NCBI GenBank assembly: GCA_002721815.1 | Contig: PBLQ01000028.1 | Location: forward strand, 1-33,596 | Direction: 5' to 3' | DNA length: 33,596 nt | DNA from: Myxococcales bacterium | GTDB taxonomy: Bacteria > Myxococcota > UBA727 > GCA-2721815 | Shown here: piece after piece, positions 9,456 through 18,500 of the stretch | How positions within the stretch are numbered: the stretch's first letter is position 1 | Layout of the letters: every line of letters begins with the position of its first letter | The notes under the pieces: model-generated | Told to the model about the DNA's origin: nothing | Databases searched by the model: none | Seen by the model: the letters and a program-made list of their open reading frames with translations, nothing else | Program-made: the position numbers and the translations under genes

Positions 9456-9486
9456 TCCTTTTGTAAGGCAAAAAGGAAGTCCTTTC
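9456..9486 (+). promoter_or_regulatory. Possible alternative stem-loops in the nhaD leader
   Basis: TCCTTTT (9456-9462) can pair with AAAAGGA (9471-9477) across an 8-base loop. The same AAAGG can also pair with CCTTT at 9481-9485, followed by a T-rich stretch. The two pairings exclude each other. The second stem is only 5 bp with a 4-base loop, so this is a weak structure. No convincing -10 box was found on either strand between mobA and nhaD. Confidence 0.25.
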
Positions 9487-9530
9487 TTTTTATTTCCACC
9501 TTGAATCCCGAACGATCAAAGGAATTTCAC

Positions 9531-11237
9531 ATGTTTGAATTGATGAAAAAGACCCTACTCCTTTTACCTGCTTTTGCACTCTTGTTCGTGCCAGGGTTGG
9601 CTTTCAGCGCAGGCGGTGGGGGGCAAAGCCTCGATCTAACCACCTCATGGGTGGGTTATGTGGCCATCATCATCTTTGTCATCGCTTACGCGTTGGTGAT
9701 TTTAGAGCACAACATTCACATGCGAAAAAGCAAACCCGTGATCGTTTGCGCAGGCATTATCTGGGCTTTGGTGGCCTACTCTTACGCACAAACAGGTGAT
9801 CACCACACGGCCGAGCATGCCGTGAAACATAACATCCTTGAATACGGTGAACTCTTTCTCTTTTTGTTGGCCGCCATGACCTACATCAACACCATGGACG
9901 AGCGTCAGGTGTTCAACAAGCTGCGCGTGGTTTTGGTGGGCGCCGGCCTGTCACTGCGGTCCATCTTTTGGGTGACCGGCGTATTGTCCTTCTTTATCTC
10001 GCCCATCGCGGACAACCTCACCACCGCTTTGCTCATGTCCGCTGTGGCCATGGCCGTGGGTGGCGAAAATAAGAAGTTCGTTACGTTGGCCTGTATCAAC
10101 ATCGTGGTAGCCGCCAATGCTGGTGGCGCCTTTTCTCCTTTTGGAGACATCACCACTTTAATGGTCTGGCAAAAAGGCTTGGTGACTTTTGGCGAGTTCT
10201 TTGCGATTTTTGTCCCCTCGGTGGTGAACTGGATTGTTCCCGCAGCCATTATGTCCTTCGCCATTGGGCCTGGCAAACCCGCTGAAGTCACTGATGAAGT
10301 AAAAATCCTCGACGGTGGACTGACGGTGGTCTTCCTCTTTATTTGCACCATCACCACTGCCGTATGTTTTCACAACTTCCTGCACTTGCCTCCGGTGGTT
10401 GGCATGATGACCGGCTTGGGTGTCTTGATGTTGTTCGCTTACTATTTGAAGATGAAGCAAGGTCACGGCCATGACAGCCATGAAGACAGCTACGATATTT
10501 TCCTTCGTTTAGAGAAATGTGAATGGGATACTTTGATGTTCTTTTACGGCATCATTTTGTGCGTGGGCGGCCTGGGACAAATCGGTTACCTCGCCGTGGG
10601 CTCCCAACACCTCTACGTTGATATGGGCCCCACTTTCGCTAACGTGGTGGTAGGGATTGCTTCGGCCATTGTCGACAATATCCCCGTCATGTTCGCAGTG
10701 CTCACCGAGCTTCCTGCCATGGACCACGGTCAATGGTTGTTGGTCACGCTGACCGCTGGGGTGGGTGGCTCCATGTTATCCATTGGTTCTGCCGCTGGTG
10801 TGGCTTTGATGGGCCAAGCTCGTGGCGTCTATACCTTCTTTGCCCACCTCAAATGGACCTGGGCCATCGCCTTGGGTTACGCCGCCTCCATCTGGGTCCA
10901 TCTGCAGTGGAATGCTGAGCTTTTCGACGGTAAAGTTGTAATGCTGCCCGGTCAACAAGCCAAACAGGTAGAAAAAGCAGATGCCGAACCCACACCGAAA
11001 CAAGCAATTGAGGTGCAAAAAGCAGTGGCCCCCGCAACGAATGCTGCCGAAAATGCAGCTCAGGATGCAGCGGCCGCAGCCCCGGCAGCGGATTCACAAG
11101 AAGCAAAAGACGCTGCTGCCAATGCTGTTTTGAATGAAATGAAAAAGGTGAAGGCAGAAGGTCAAGTTCCCGCAGCTGACACCGCCAAGTCCCAGGATGC
11201 AAAAGCAGCACCAGCAGAGAAACCAGCCAACCCGTAA
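9531..11237 (+). CDS. nhaD: NhaD-type sodium/proton antiporter with long Ala/Lys/Glu-rich tail
   Basis: NhaD exchanges Na+ or Li+ for protons across the inner membrane. The 568-residue product begins with a cleavable-looking signal (MKKTLLLLPAFALLFVPGLAFSA), usual for this family. It is followed by about a dozen hydrophobic segments. Family signatures are SPIADNLTTALLM with D161-N162 and T164-T165, NAGGAFSPFGDITTLMVW, and the later DNIPVMFAVL. The frame extends upstream to 9336 without a stop. The ATG at 9531 is chosen because the signal peptide starts there, AAAGGA precedes it, and the longer version would run into divergent mobA. The last ~95 residues are a low-complexity Ala-rich cytoplasmic or periplasmic tail not needed for transport in known family members. 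A small lipoprotein gene follows 18 bases after the stop. Confidence 0.93.
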   Translation: MFELMKKTLLLLPAFALLFVPGLAFSAGGGGQSLDLTTSWVGYVAIIIFVIAYALVILEHNIHMRKSKPVIVCAGIIWALVAYSYAQTGDHHTAEHAVKHNILEYGELFLFLLAAMTYINTMDERQVFNKLRVVLVGAGLSLRSIFWVTGVLSFFISPIADNLTTALLMSAVAMAVGGENKKFVTLACINIVVAANAGGAFSPFGDITTLMVWQKGLVTFGEFFAIFVPSVVNWIVPAAIMSFAIGPGKPAEVTDEVKILDGGLTVVFLFICTITTAVCFHNFLHLPPVVGMMTGLGVLMLFAYYLKMKQGHGHDSHEDSYDIFLRLEKCEWDTLMFFYGIILCVGGLGQIGYLAVGSQHLYVDMGPTFANVVVGIASAIVDNIPVMFAVLTELPAMDHGQWLLVTLTAGVGGSMLSIGSAAGVALMGQARGVYTFFAHLKWTWAIALGYAASIWVHLQWNAELFDGKVVMLPGQQAKQVEKADAEPTPKQAIEVQKAVAPATNAAENAAQDAAAAAPAADSQEAKDAAANAVLNEMKKVKAEGQVPAADTAKSQDAKAAPAEKPANP

Positions 11238-11255
11238 CCAGAGCACGCCCACCGC

Positions 11256-11588
11256 ATGAAGCATCTGCGAGTTTTCTATTTATTATGGATGGCGGGCGCT
11301 GGCGTCGCCTGTGGGGAAACCCCCATAGCAGATAGCAAAACGCGGTTGGATGCCAGCGATTACGATCAAAGCTGCCTCGACATTACCCATTGTATTTTGG
11401 TGGATCTCGAAGCCTGCACCTACTGTAATTGTCCTGACGCGGCCATTTCGGATGAAGCTTTTGAGGCGTACGTTGCAGACAGAAATGCACTCCAGGAAAC
11501 TTACTGTCCTGAAACAGATAAGGAGGTGTGCCCCTCCTGCCCATTACGGGAGCCCAGATGCTTCAATAAACAGTGTGAGATTAACTGA
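11256..11588 (+). CDS. Small Cys-rich lipoprotein of unknown function
   Basis: The 110-residue product has a short signal peptide ending in a lipobox (GAGVAC, with C19 the acylated residue). The mature part has cysteines in pairs: SCLDITHC, CTYCNCP, and CPSCPLREPRCFNKQC. This suggests a small disulfide-bonded domain on the outer membrane or in the periplasm. Short lipoproteins with this spacing of cysteines are common in Myxococcota-like genomes, but no function is known to me. It starts 18 bases after nhaD with no clear Shine-Dalgarno sequence, so translation may depend on nhaD. It ends two bases from the convergent methyltransferase gene. Confidence 0.7.
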   Translation: MKHLRVFYLLWMAGAGVACGETPIADSKTRLDASDYDQSCLDITHCILVDLEACTYCNCPDAAISDEAFEAYVADRNALQETYCPETDKEVCPSCPLREPRCFNKQCEIN

Positions 11589-11590
11589 AT

Positions 11591-12595
11591 TTATTTCTTA
11601 AAGATCATGCCGTACGAATGGGGACTCGTGCGCATGCCCAACGTGATTTCATGTGCTAACCCAGCAGGCCGCACCATCTCCAAGACATCGTTTTGTGAGT
11701 ACGTATCTCCATCGTTCCCCACCAAGGTCATCATGATGCCAAAGCGCAGGCTTTTGAGGGGGCCCGTTCGTGCATCGTCCACCTCAAAATCTTTGATCAG
11801 CATCCGACCACCCGGACTTAACGAATGAGATAATTGAGATATCAGCCGTTGATTGGCTTGCATGTCAAAGCAATGCACCAAATTAGAAAGGATGATCAAA
11901 TCGTAACCCTCACCTAAAGGGTCTTCAAAAAAATCGCCACCAAGAAAATTAACACGATCCACAACTCCTTCTGCGGTGGCCACTTCCTGAGCCAGCCCAA
12001 TTGCATTTTTTCGATCCACCCATTGGCCTTGGGCCTGTGGATGAGCCTTTAAGACTTCCCATAAATAAGTGCCAGCGCCCGAGCCAACATCCATCACCCG
12101 CGATAAACTAAAGTATTGGGTCCAACTGGCCACCTCGGCCGCCACATCTAATGAGGCATGGTGCAAGTAACTCAAAAAACCTCGGCGATCCGCTTCTGAC
12201 ACATCGCCACCACTACCGGCCACCTCAAGCGGAACACCTGTTCGCAGAATTTCATCCGCGGCCAAAAAAGTGGTGAGGCGCTTCTTTAAACCCTGCAACC
12301 GGTTTCCGTGTCGATAGGACTGTTCGGGATCAAACAGATCGCGATCCCCATCCAAGAGCGCATATTCATCGCCATTTTTTGCCATGAACCCCAATGCAGA
12401 TGCCAAGTTTAAAAACCGACTCAAACGAAATGAATCGGTTTGGGTCGCTTGGGCCAATGCTTCGGCACTCTGCGCTTTTTTAAAAAGCAGGTCGAAGACA
12501 CCCAAGTCAACCAACGTTAAAATGGCAGCACTGTCTTCAAGTTGTTCCACCAAGTTCTCAAAACGTTGGCGGGTGCGCTCTACTTGAATGCTCAT
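11591..12595 (-). CDS. SAM-dependent O-methyltransferase-like protein (acetylserotonin OMT fold)
   Basis: The 334-residue product has the two-part build of the O-methyltransferase family 2. Residues ~1-95 are a helical, winged-helix-like dimerisation domain (EQLEDSAAILTLVDLGVFDLL). Residues ~160-334 are a Rossmann SAM-binding domain with glycine-rich motif I at 169-177 (DVGSGAGTY), an acidic motif (GGDFFEDP), SNLVHCFD with H241 in the place of the catalytic base, and SPGGRMLIKDF. Proteins of this family methylate hydroxyls on small molecules, often in secondary metabolism. The acceptor here is unknown. It starts three bases after the PilZ stop, so the two genes are probably co-transcribed. 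The lone context gives no biosynthetic cluster. Confidence 0.85.
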   Translation of the reverse strand: MSIQVERTRQRFENLVEQLEDSAAILTLVDLGVFDLLFKKAQSAEALAQATQTDSFRLSRFLNLASALGFMAKNGDEYALLDGDRDLFDPEQSYRHGNRLQGLKKRLTTFLAADEILRTGVPLEVAGSGGDVSEADRRGFLSYLHHASLDVAAEVASWTQYFSLSRVMDVGSGAGTYLWEVLKAHPQAQGQWVDRKNAIGLAQEVATAEGVVDRVNFLGGDFFEDPLGEGYDLIILSNLVHCFDMQANQRLISQLSHSLSPGGRMLIKDFEVDDARTGPLKSLRFGIMMTLVGNDGDTYSQNDVLEMVRPAGLAHEITLGMRTSPHSYGMIFKK

Positions 12596-12598
12596 TAA

Positions 12599-12940
12599 TT
12601 ACGCTGCCGCCGATTCAATGGCCAAATCCGCCAATGCGATCTTTTGGGTGTGAGTGAGGCCTTCGAACTCCACTGCCATCCCTTCAGGACGTACCCATAC
12701 TTTATTATTTGGGTCGTAATGGTCTGAACGGACCACTGTGGCCTTCACATCATGAAAATCAATTCCTGGAGAACCGAAGATGCTCATGGTGATCTCCTTG
12801 CCCGGGGGCAATCCCATGGTGGTCTCCAAAAACAGGCCCGTTTCAGATGCGTCCACTACGTCGGCTGCCATGTACCCTTCTTCATCTTCGTAGATGACTC
12901 GAAAGTTGGCATTGAATCGAAAAGAATGTCTTGCAGTCAT
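12599..12940 (-). CDS. PilZ-domain protein, probable cyclic di-GMP receptor
   Basis: The 113-residue product is a single PilZ domain. Both nucleotide-binding motifs are intact: RxxxR at residues 4-8 (RHSFR) and D/NxSxxG at 30-35 (DASETG), followed by the GLFLET strand. It should therefore bind cyclic di-GMP and pass the signal to a partner by protein contact. Single-domain PilZ proteins in delta-proteobacteria are often involved in motility or surface behaviour, but no such gene is nearby. GAGG lies five bases before the ATG at 12940. The methyltransferase gene follows three bases after its stop. Confidence 0.88.
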   Translation of the reverse strand: MTARHSFRFNANFRVIYEDEEGYMAADVVDASETGLFLETTMGLPPGKEITMSIFGSPGIDFHDVKATVVRSDHYDPNNKVWVRPEGMAVEFEGLTHTQKIALADLAIESAAA

Positions 12941-12945
12941 GGTGT

Positions 12946-13040
12946 CCTCACTTTGCGGTTTTAGGGTTCCTTGTGCCGTTCTGTGCCTACACTATCCCAC
13001 ACGAACCTACCCTCCTATTTTTTGGTCCCGCAAAGGTGAG
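12946..13040 (-). promoter_or_regulatory. Long inverted repeat in the PilZ leader that could mask its ribosome binding site
   Basis: On the minus strand CTCACCTTTGCGG (13040-13028) is complementary to CCGCAAAGTGAG (12958-12947), with one bulged C. The 3' arm contains most of the GAGG just before the PilZ ATG. The enclosed 69 bases contain a second weak pairing (GGTTC with GAACC) and a purine-rich AGGAGGG. If this folds in the mRNA, translation would be restrained until something opens it. Promoter position unknown. Confidence 0.4.
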
Positions 13041-13104
13041 TTGCATCACACCCGCCCTAAACCTTTGTTTTTTTGTGTCTTTATAGCGACACCCTGGGCC
13101 CATC

Positions 13105-15594
13105 CTATTGAGATGCTTGTTGTGCCCGTTTCAGTGCCTCAAATGCCGCCTGTTTCACATTGTCTCTGCTGTCATTCAGATACCGCTCAATAATGGGAAT
13201 GGCTTTTTGTCCGTGGGCGCCCAAGGCCAAGATGGCTGGTGCCACCAAGACCCTTTTGGGTTCTTTCTCAATGTATTCAGACACCTTTTGGCGCTGGTCT
13301 TCTGTGAAGGCCATATCTGCAATGAGAGGCACGACCCTTGTTTTGACGTAAAAGGACTTCTCCTTCAACAAAGCATTTAGATAGATGGCCGACGCTTCCG
13401 GTGATTTGTTCATGCGCATGCTTTGGAATGCCGCCACCCGAAGGTATTGGCCATACTTCGATTGGTCCGCCAAATAAGGCTGTATGTGATCGAGTACTTT
13501 GGGGTGGCCCGCGTTGGTCAAGCCCCGAAGGAGCTGAAGCTTTCGCCAAAGATGCTGGGCCTTGGGCAACTCGCTGAGTAGAAGATTCACGCCACGGTTG
13601 TATTGTTCCAGATTGTTTTCTCGGCGAACGGAATTGGCCACCATGTAACAGGCTTGTTCTGACACGATTCGATTGGTGGGATCTTCGTAAGGTTGTTTCA
13701 CCAGATCGTGCAAGACGGCCTCTCCCACATCGGAAAGTTTGGGTGACTTGCCCAACGCAATGACGCCAACCGACCTGAACTGGGTACGCAAGTTGGGATG
13801 GCGAATGGCACGACCCACCAGAGCTTCTCCCGCCTCCCCGCCGTGGGACACTGCGGCGCGAATCATTAATGCCGCTAAGTTGGTATTGTATTCACTTCCT
13901 TTTAGGTGGCGTTCAAACAGTTGCATCATCAAATCGGGATTGGCCCTCGACATATCGGCCAGTTCACGTTGGATGCGTGCGACTTCTTTTTTGTCGACAT
14001 TTTGCCCTTGCCCAACAATAGGCGCTATCTCGTTAATAAATGTGTTGAAGTTTGCCTCAATGTTTCCACGCTCCTCGTCGGTGAGATGGCGTTGCCTGTA
14101 TGTCTTTCGTTGCGCCAACAGTGCTGCATCTAATTCATTGGAAAGAGGAAATACCTTAAAATTTTGTAGGTAGGTATTGAGATCTGCAATATTCGTCACC
14201 GGCGTGAAGTTAGCCAATTGGCTCCGCGGTGATTGAACAATTTCAACTTTTCCAGATGCGTCGGTGACCACGTACTTGTTGTCTATGTGCATGCTTATTT
14301 CACCGATGGAAGATGTCACCACACCCGTGACCGGAGACCACGTCATGACCATAGCGCCCGAAATCGAGATGTGATTGGGGCTTTCAACAATTTGTAGGCG
14401 GTCCGTGGGCTGATGCGAAGCGGGCAGTTGAAGGTACTTCGTTTTTGATTTTTCGATTTTCCATACGGTGTTGTCTGCAGCGCGCGCTTGATATTGTGCT
14501 TGGTATTGCCCCGATACATCCCATTCTTTTTTAGACCAAGCCGGGGGCGGGCCCTGCACCATGGCCCCCTGAGGAAACTGAATGTACAATGCATCCACCA
14601 AAAACAGGAAACGCGAGATAACGTCGGCGCTCATTTCAGCGTGTGCATACAACGCCTCAATTTCCGACTGGGGATTCATTTTTAGTAAGAATGGTGCCCT
14701 GCCCAATTCCTTCGTTAAGCCATACTGGAATGCCTCATTCACCTTGGCCTGATCCGCGTAGCCAGGCACTTCAAGGGTCGAACCCTCATCATGCCATTGC
14801 ATTTGCATCCAGCGGTTATTGCCAGCGTCACGGCCCAAATCGTCTAGGCTCAACTTACCTTTAAGGGTTTGCGTGGTGTGTTGGGTGGGCATGTTCACGC
14901 TGGGCCGCTCCCCATTGTGCGATGTCATTTGGGCCAGATAATCACCCATCCCCTGGGAATTAGCATCCAATTGGGTGGCCAGCTGAACGTCATAAGCCAA
15001 CTGAGCGGGCTCTTCAAATTCTTGAATGGGATTGAGGTTCCACTCCTTCATGAGTGGCCCTTTCTCGTCTATGGCTTTTTGGGTGGCACTCGTCGATGGG
15101 GCGAGCAAGCCCGCCAATGAAGCGCCCGTTAATGCCCCCGTGTTCGCTTGCAGCATCTCCAACAGATCTGATCGCAACAAGCCCGCCTCAAAGCGCGCCT
15201 GCAAACTTTTAATTAAGGCCTCGCCCCCCCTATCAAAGCCCGTCAATGTCGCACGTGCTAAGTCCATTTTTCCTTGCAACAAATGAACACTGGCCAAAAG
15301 CGTACGAACGACATCGTTGCCAGAATCATTTTCGAGCAAACCACTCAAAAGGCTCTCAGCATCTGCGTAGCGCTCCTGTTGAAGCAAGTCAGTGAGGGTG
15401 GCCTTATCTTTGGCACTGACCGACCCTTTTAAGTTGGCCATGAGCCCTGCCAACGAAGGTTCTTGCTCAACTGCCACCGCATTACCGTTGCGTTCCGCAG
15501 ACCCTTCTTGCGTGTTGAATGGGAAATCTGGACCGCAAGCTGTGGCCAAAACCAAGCCGGCCAAAGTGGCACCCAACATTAAAATGTTCGTCAT
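13105..15594 (-). CDS. Lipoprotein with helical module, vitellogenin-N-like region and HEAT-like superhelix
   Basis: This is an internal start within the long frame. The ATG at 15594 has GGAGA six bases upstream and opens a lipoprotein signal peptide with lipobox LATAC (C20). The 829 residues comprise a TPR-like helical module (48-149), a beta-containing region (~240-480) and an alpha-solenoid of HEAT-like repeats (~510-829). Two places resemble the lipid-transfer protein N-module of vitellogenin, apoB and MTP. One is residues 300-368, where a PFLLKMNP strand, a helix and then EWDVSGQYQAQY recall the N-sheet. The other is 688-730 (LRGLTNAGHPK, then LRVAAFQSMR), which recalls the repeat of the helical domain. 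The assignment rests on remembered family patterns and needs a profile search. A lipid-anchored periplasmic or surface protein is expected. Confidence 0.72.
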   Translation of the reverse strand: MTNILMLGATLAGLVLATACGPDFPFNTQEGSAERNGNAVAVEQEPSLAGLMANLKGSVSAKDKATLTDLLQQERYADAESLLSGLLENDSGNDVVRTLLASVHLLQGKMDLARATLTGFDRGGEALIKSLQARFEAGLLRSDLLEMLQANTGALTGASLAGLLAPSTSATQKAIDEKGPLMKEWNLNPIQEFEEPAQLAYDVQLATQLDANSQGMGDYLAQMTSHNGERPSVNMPTQHTTQTLKGKLSLDDLGRDAGNNRWMQMQWHDEGSTLEVPGYADQAKVNEAFQYGLTKELGRAPFLLKMNPQSEIEALYAHAEMSADVISRFLFLVDALYIQFPQGAMVQGPPPAWSKKEWDVSGQYQAQYQARAADNTVWKIEKSKTKYLQLPASHQPTDRLQIVESPNHISISGAMVMTWSPVTGVVTSSIGEISMHIDNKYVVTDASGKVEIVQSPRSQLANFTPVTNIADLNTYLQNFKVFPLSNELDAALLAQRKTYRQRHLTDEERGNIEANFNTFINEIAPIVGQGQNVDKKEVARIQRELADMSRANPDLMMQLFERHLKGSEYNTNLAALMIRAAVSHGGEAGEALVGRAIRHPNLRTQFRSVGVIALGKSPKLSDVGEAVLHDLVKQPYEDPTNRIVSEQACYMVANSVRRENNLEQYNRGVNLLLSELPKAQHLWRKLQLLRGLTNAGHPKVLDHIQPYLADQSKYGQYLRVAAFQSMRMNKSPEASAIYLNALLKEKSFYVKTRVVPLIADMAFTEDQRQKVSEYIEKEPKRVLVAPAILALGAHGQKAIPIIERYLNDSRDNVKQAAFEALKRAQQASQ

Positions 15595-18500
15595 TCTCAA
15601 TCTCCGTTTTCTCTTCACCGATTGATTGCCTCTCAATTCGTTCCCTTTTCGTCGCCAAAACAGCAAGAACAGGAGTCCCCACAACACATCGGAACCACCA
15701 CTCGTGTCACAATCACACCCGCCGGAGGGTGGGTTTTGGTCGTTGTTTGCACCTGGACCCTCAACGCTCATTGAACCTGCATCGCTGGATGGCAGACCAC
15801 CTGCTTCCGTACCGCTTCCAGCATCGATCAGGTTGGATTCAACTGACTCACCTGCATCTGCCACTGCTTCCACCGGCGTGTCTCTGCCAGCATCCATCGC
15901 TGGATCTTCAGGCACAGACCCGGCGTCGGTTTCCGGGCCTACGGGTGGATTTTCAGTGCCAGTACCTGCATCAACAACAGGGTCGACGGGTGGATTCTCA
16001 GCGCCAGAACCTGCATCGACTGCCGGGTCATCTGGTGGCGTCTCAACGCCAGTGCCTGCATCGGCAACAGGGTCAACGGGTGGCTGGCTGCTACCAGCGT
16101 CAGCTCCAGCGGGGACCGTTGGTTCGTCACTGCCCGCATCAGATGTTTGCGTCACTGGGTCTTCCGTCGCTCCCGCATCTGGTGCATCTGTCTCGAGCGT
16201 ACCAGCTCCGGCATCTAATGTCGGGTTCAAAGGGCCCTCCGTAGTGCCCGCATCGGAGACGTTACTGACAGGATCCGGTGTACCGCTGTCCAATGTTGTT
16301 GGCATGCCGGCATCACTCCAGTCGGCCTCGCCCACAAAGCCACTGGAAAAATGAGTCACTTCGGCCACCACAAAGCGACCGTCCTCGTTTTCTTCTACCG
16401 CACTGTCCAGTAAATCGTAACCTCCCGTTTCATTGGACCAATACATCCCCACGCCGCGCACATCGCCTGTGAAAGGCAACATCACTTTCACAGGTTCAAC
16501 GAAAGACAATCCATCCGGACCGAAATGGTACAACGGCGAAAGCAAAGTATAATCCGCAACGCAACGCACCTGGGTTCTCTCCACGCTGATTTCCACAGAA
16601 TCAGCCAACGCCCCGGACGGTACTTCTAAAGATGCGCTGTTGGTCAGTGTGATCACCCCTCCGGATACTTCCATATCCTGTATTTGCAATTCCCCTTCGG
16701 CATCATCCCAACAGTCAGGCGGACAGTCGTTCTCAGGGTTATCGTCACAAACGCCACAAGTATCGAGCGTGGCGGCGCCGCCCCATTCATCATTACAGTC
16801 TTGGACGCATGCCTCAGCCCCAGAGTTGCCGCCGGTACAGTTCCCGCAATTGTCCACCACAGCGCTTCCGGCCCAATCACCATGGCAGTCTTGGGTGCAA
16901 TCATTACTCGGATCATTGTCGCAGGTGCCACAATTGTCTTCCAAGGCATCACCGCCCAAGTCTCCGTTACAATCCACATCGCAGTCATTGGTCGGATCGT
17001 CGTCACACGTTCCACAGTTGTCTTCATAGGACTGACCGCCGCATTCCTCGGCACAGTCTACAACCTCAATGCCGCCCCATTGGCCACTGCAGTCCTGAAT
17101 ACAAGCCACCAAACCCGTGGTGCCTCCCACGCAGGTGTTGCAATTATCCAGCTCTGCCGTGCCCCCCCATTCGTTGTTACAATCTTGCGCACACGCTTCT
17201 AAGCCGGTGGTGCCTCCCGTGCACACGTTGCAATCATCCAGCACCGCGGCGCCGCCCCATTCACCGTTGCAGTCTTGCTCGCAAGCAACCACACCGGTGG
17301 TACCACCGACACAGTTGTTACAGTTGTCTAGCGCTGCCGTGCCACCCCATTCGTTGTTACAATCTTGGGTACACGCTTCTTGGCCGGTGGTGCCCCCCGT
17401 ACACACATTGCAACCATCTAGCACCGCGGTGCCGCCCCATTCACCGTTACAGTCTTCGGCGCAAGCGGTAAGGTTGGTGTTACCGCCCACACAGGCATCA
17501 CAGTTATCAAGTGCGGCCGAACCACCCCAATCCCCATTGCAATCTTGTATACAATCATTGGCAGGGTCGTCATCACAGATATCACAATTGTCTAAAGTGG
17601 CTTCGCCGCCCCAGTTCCCATCACAGTCTTGTACACAGTCATTGGTGGGATCATTGTCACAGACATTGCAGTTGTCCAGTTGCGCATCGCCACCCGGGGC
17701 ACCTGTACAATCGTTGTTGCAGGCGCTCTGACCTGTAGTGCCTCCCACACAGTCACCACAATTATCATAAAATGCACTGCCATTGTTCACGCCGTTGCAA
17801 TCATCACAAAAGGTGTCAGGCCCGGCAGCGCTGTCACCGGCGGTGTTGGTGAAGCCTAAATCACAATCGATGCACTCATGACCCTCAACCCGTCTGTCCG
17901 CTTCACAGTACACTATTTCACACGCGTTTTGGTTCAGTTGGTAACCCAATGTACAACTGCTGCAAGCCGCCGTGTTATGGGAGTTACAATCGAGCCCAGT
18001 GGCCGCTGTGCCATTTTCACAGGTACAGACATTCACGATACAACTGCCGCTATCCAGGTGGTAACCATCCGCACAGGAGCTACAAAGCGTTCCTGCATGC
18101 ACGGCACAATCAACACCCACAGCGCCTACGCCATTATCGCATTCACAAATATTTTCCACGCATGCATTTCCATTGAGATGGTAACCATCGCTACAAGTAT
18201 CGCATCTTGAAGCGTCATGAGTCACGCAGTCAGCCCCCGTGGCTCCCACGCCGTTTTCACAAGTGCAAACATTCTCTGTACAGCTGCCGGCTTCAAGATG
18301 ATGACCGGTGGTACAACTCGCGCACCAAGCCGATTGATGGTTCTCGCAAGCAACGCCCGTCGCTCCGACGCCATTGGCACAAACGCACACGTTTTCAGCA
18401 CATTGTTCATTTTCGAGGTGAAAACCAGTCTCACAAGAAGCGCACGTCACCGTTCCATGGGCATTGCATGCATCTCCGGTGGCGCCAACCCCGTTGGCAC

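Noticed and set aside
12938-13027. Cyclic di-GMP (GEMM-I) riboswitch before the PilZ gene
   Set aside because: Fragments resembling GCACAAGG and CCGCAAAG are present, but the P2 stem with its tetraloop between them is missing, so the consensus fold cannot form.
13075-13092. GTGTC...GACAC hairpin after the long frame as a terminator
   Set aside because: The stem is only 5 bp. On the minus strand it is followed by A residues, and on the plus strand the T-run comes before it, so neither direction gives a terminator.
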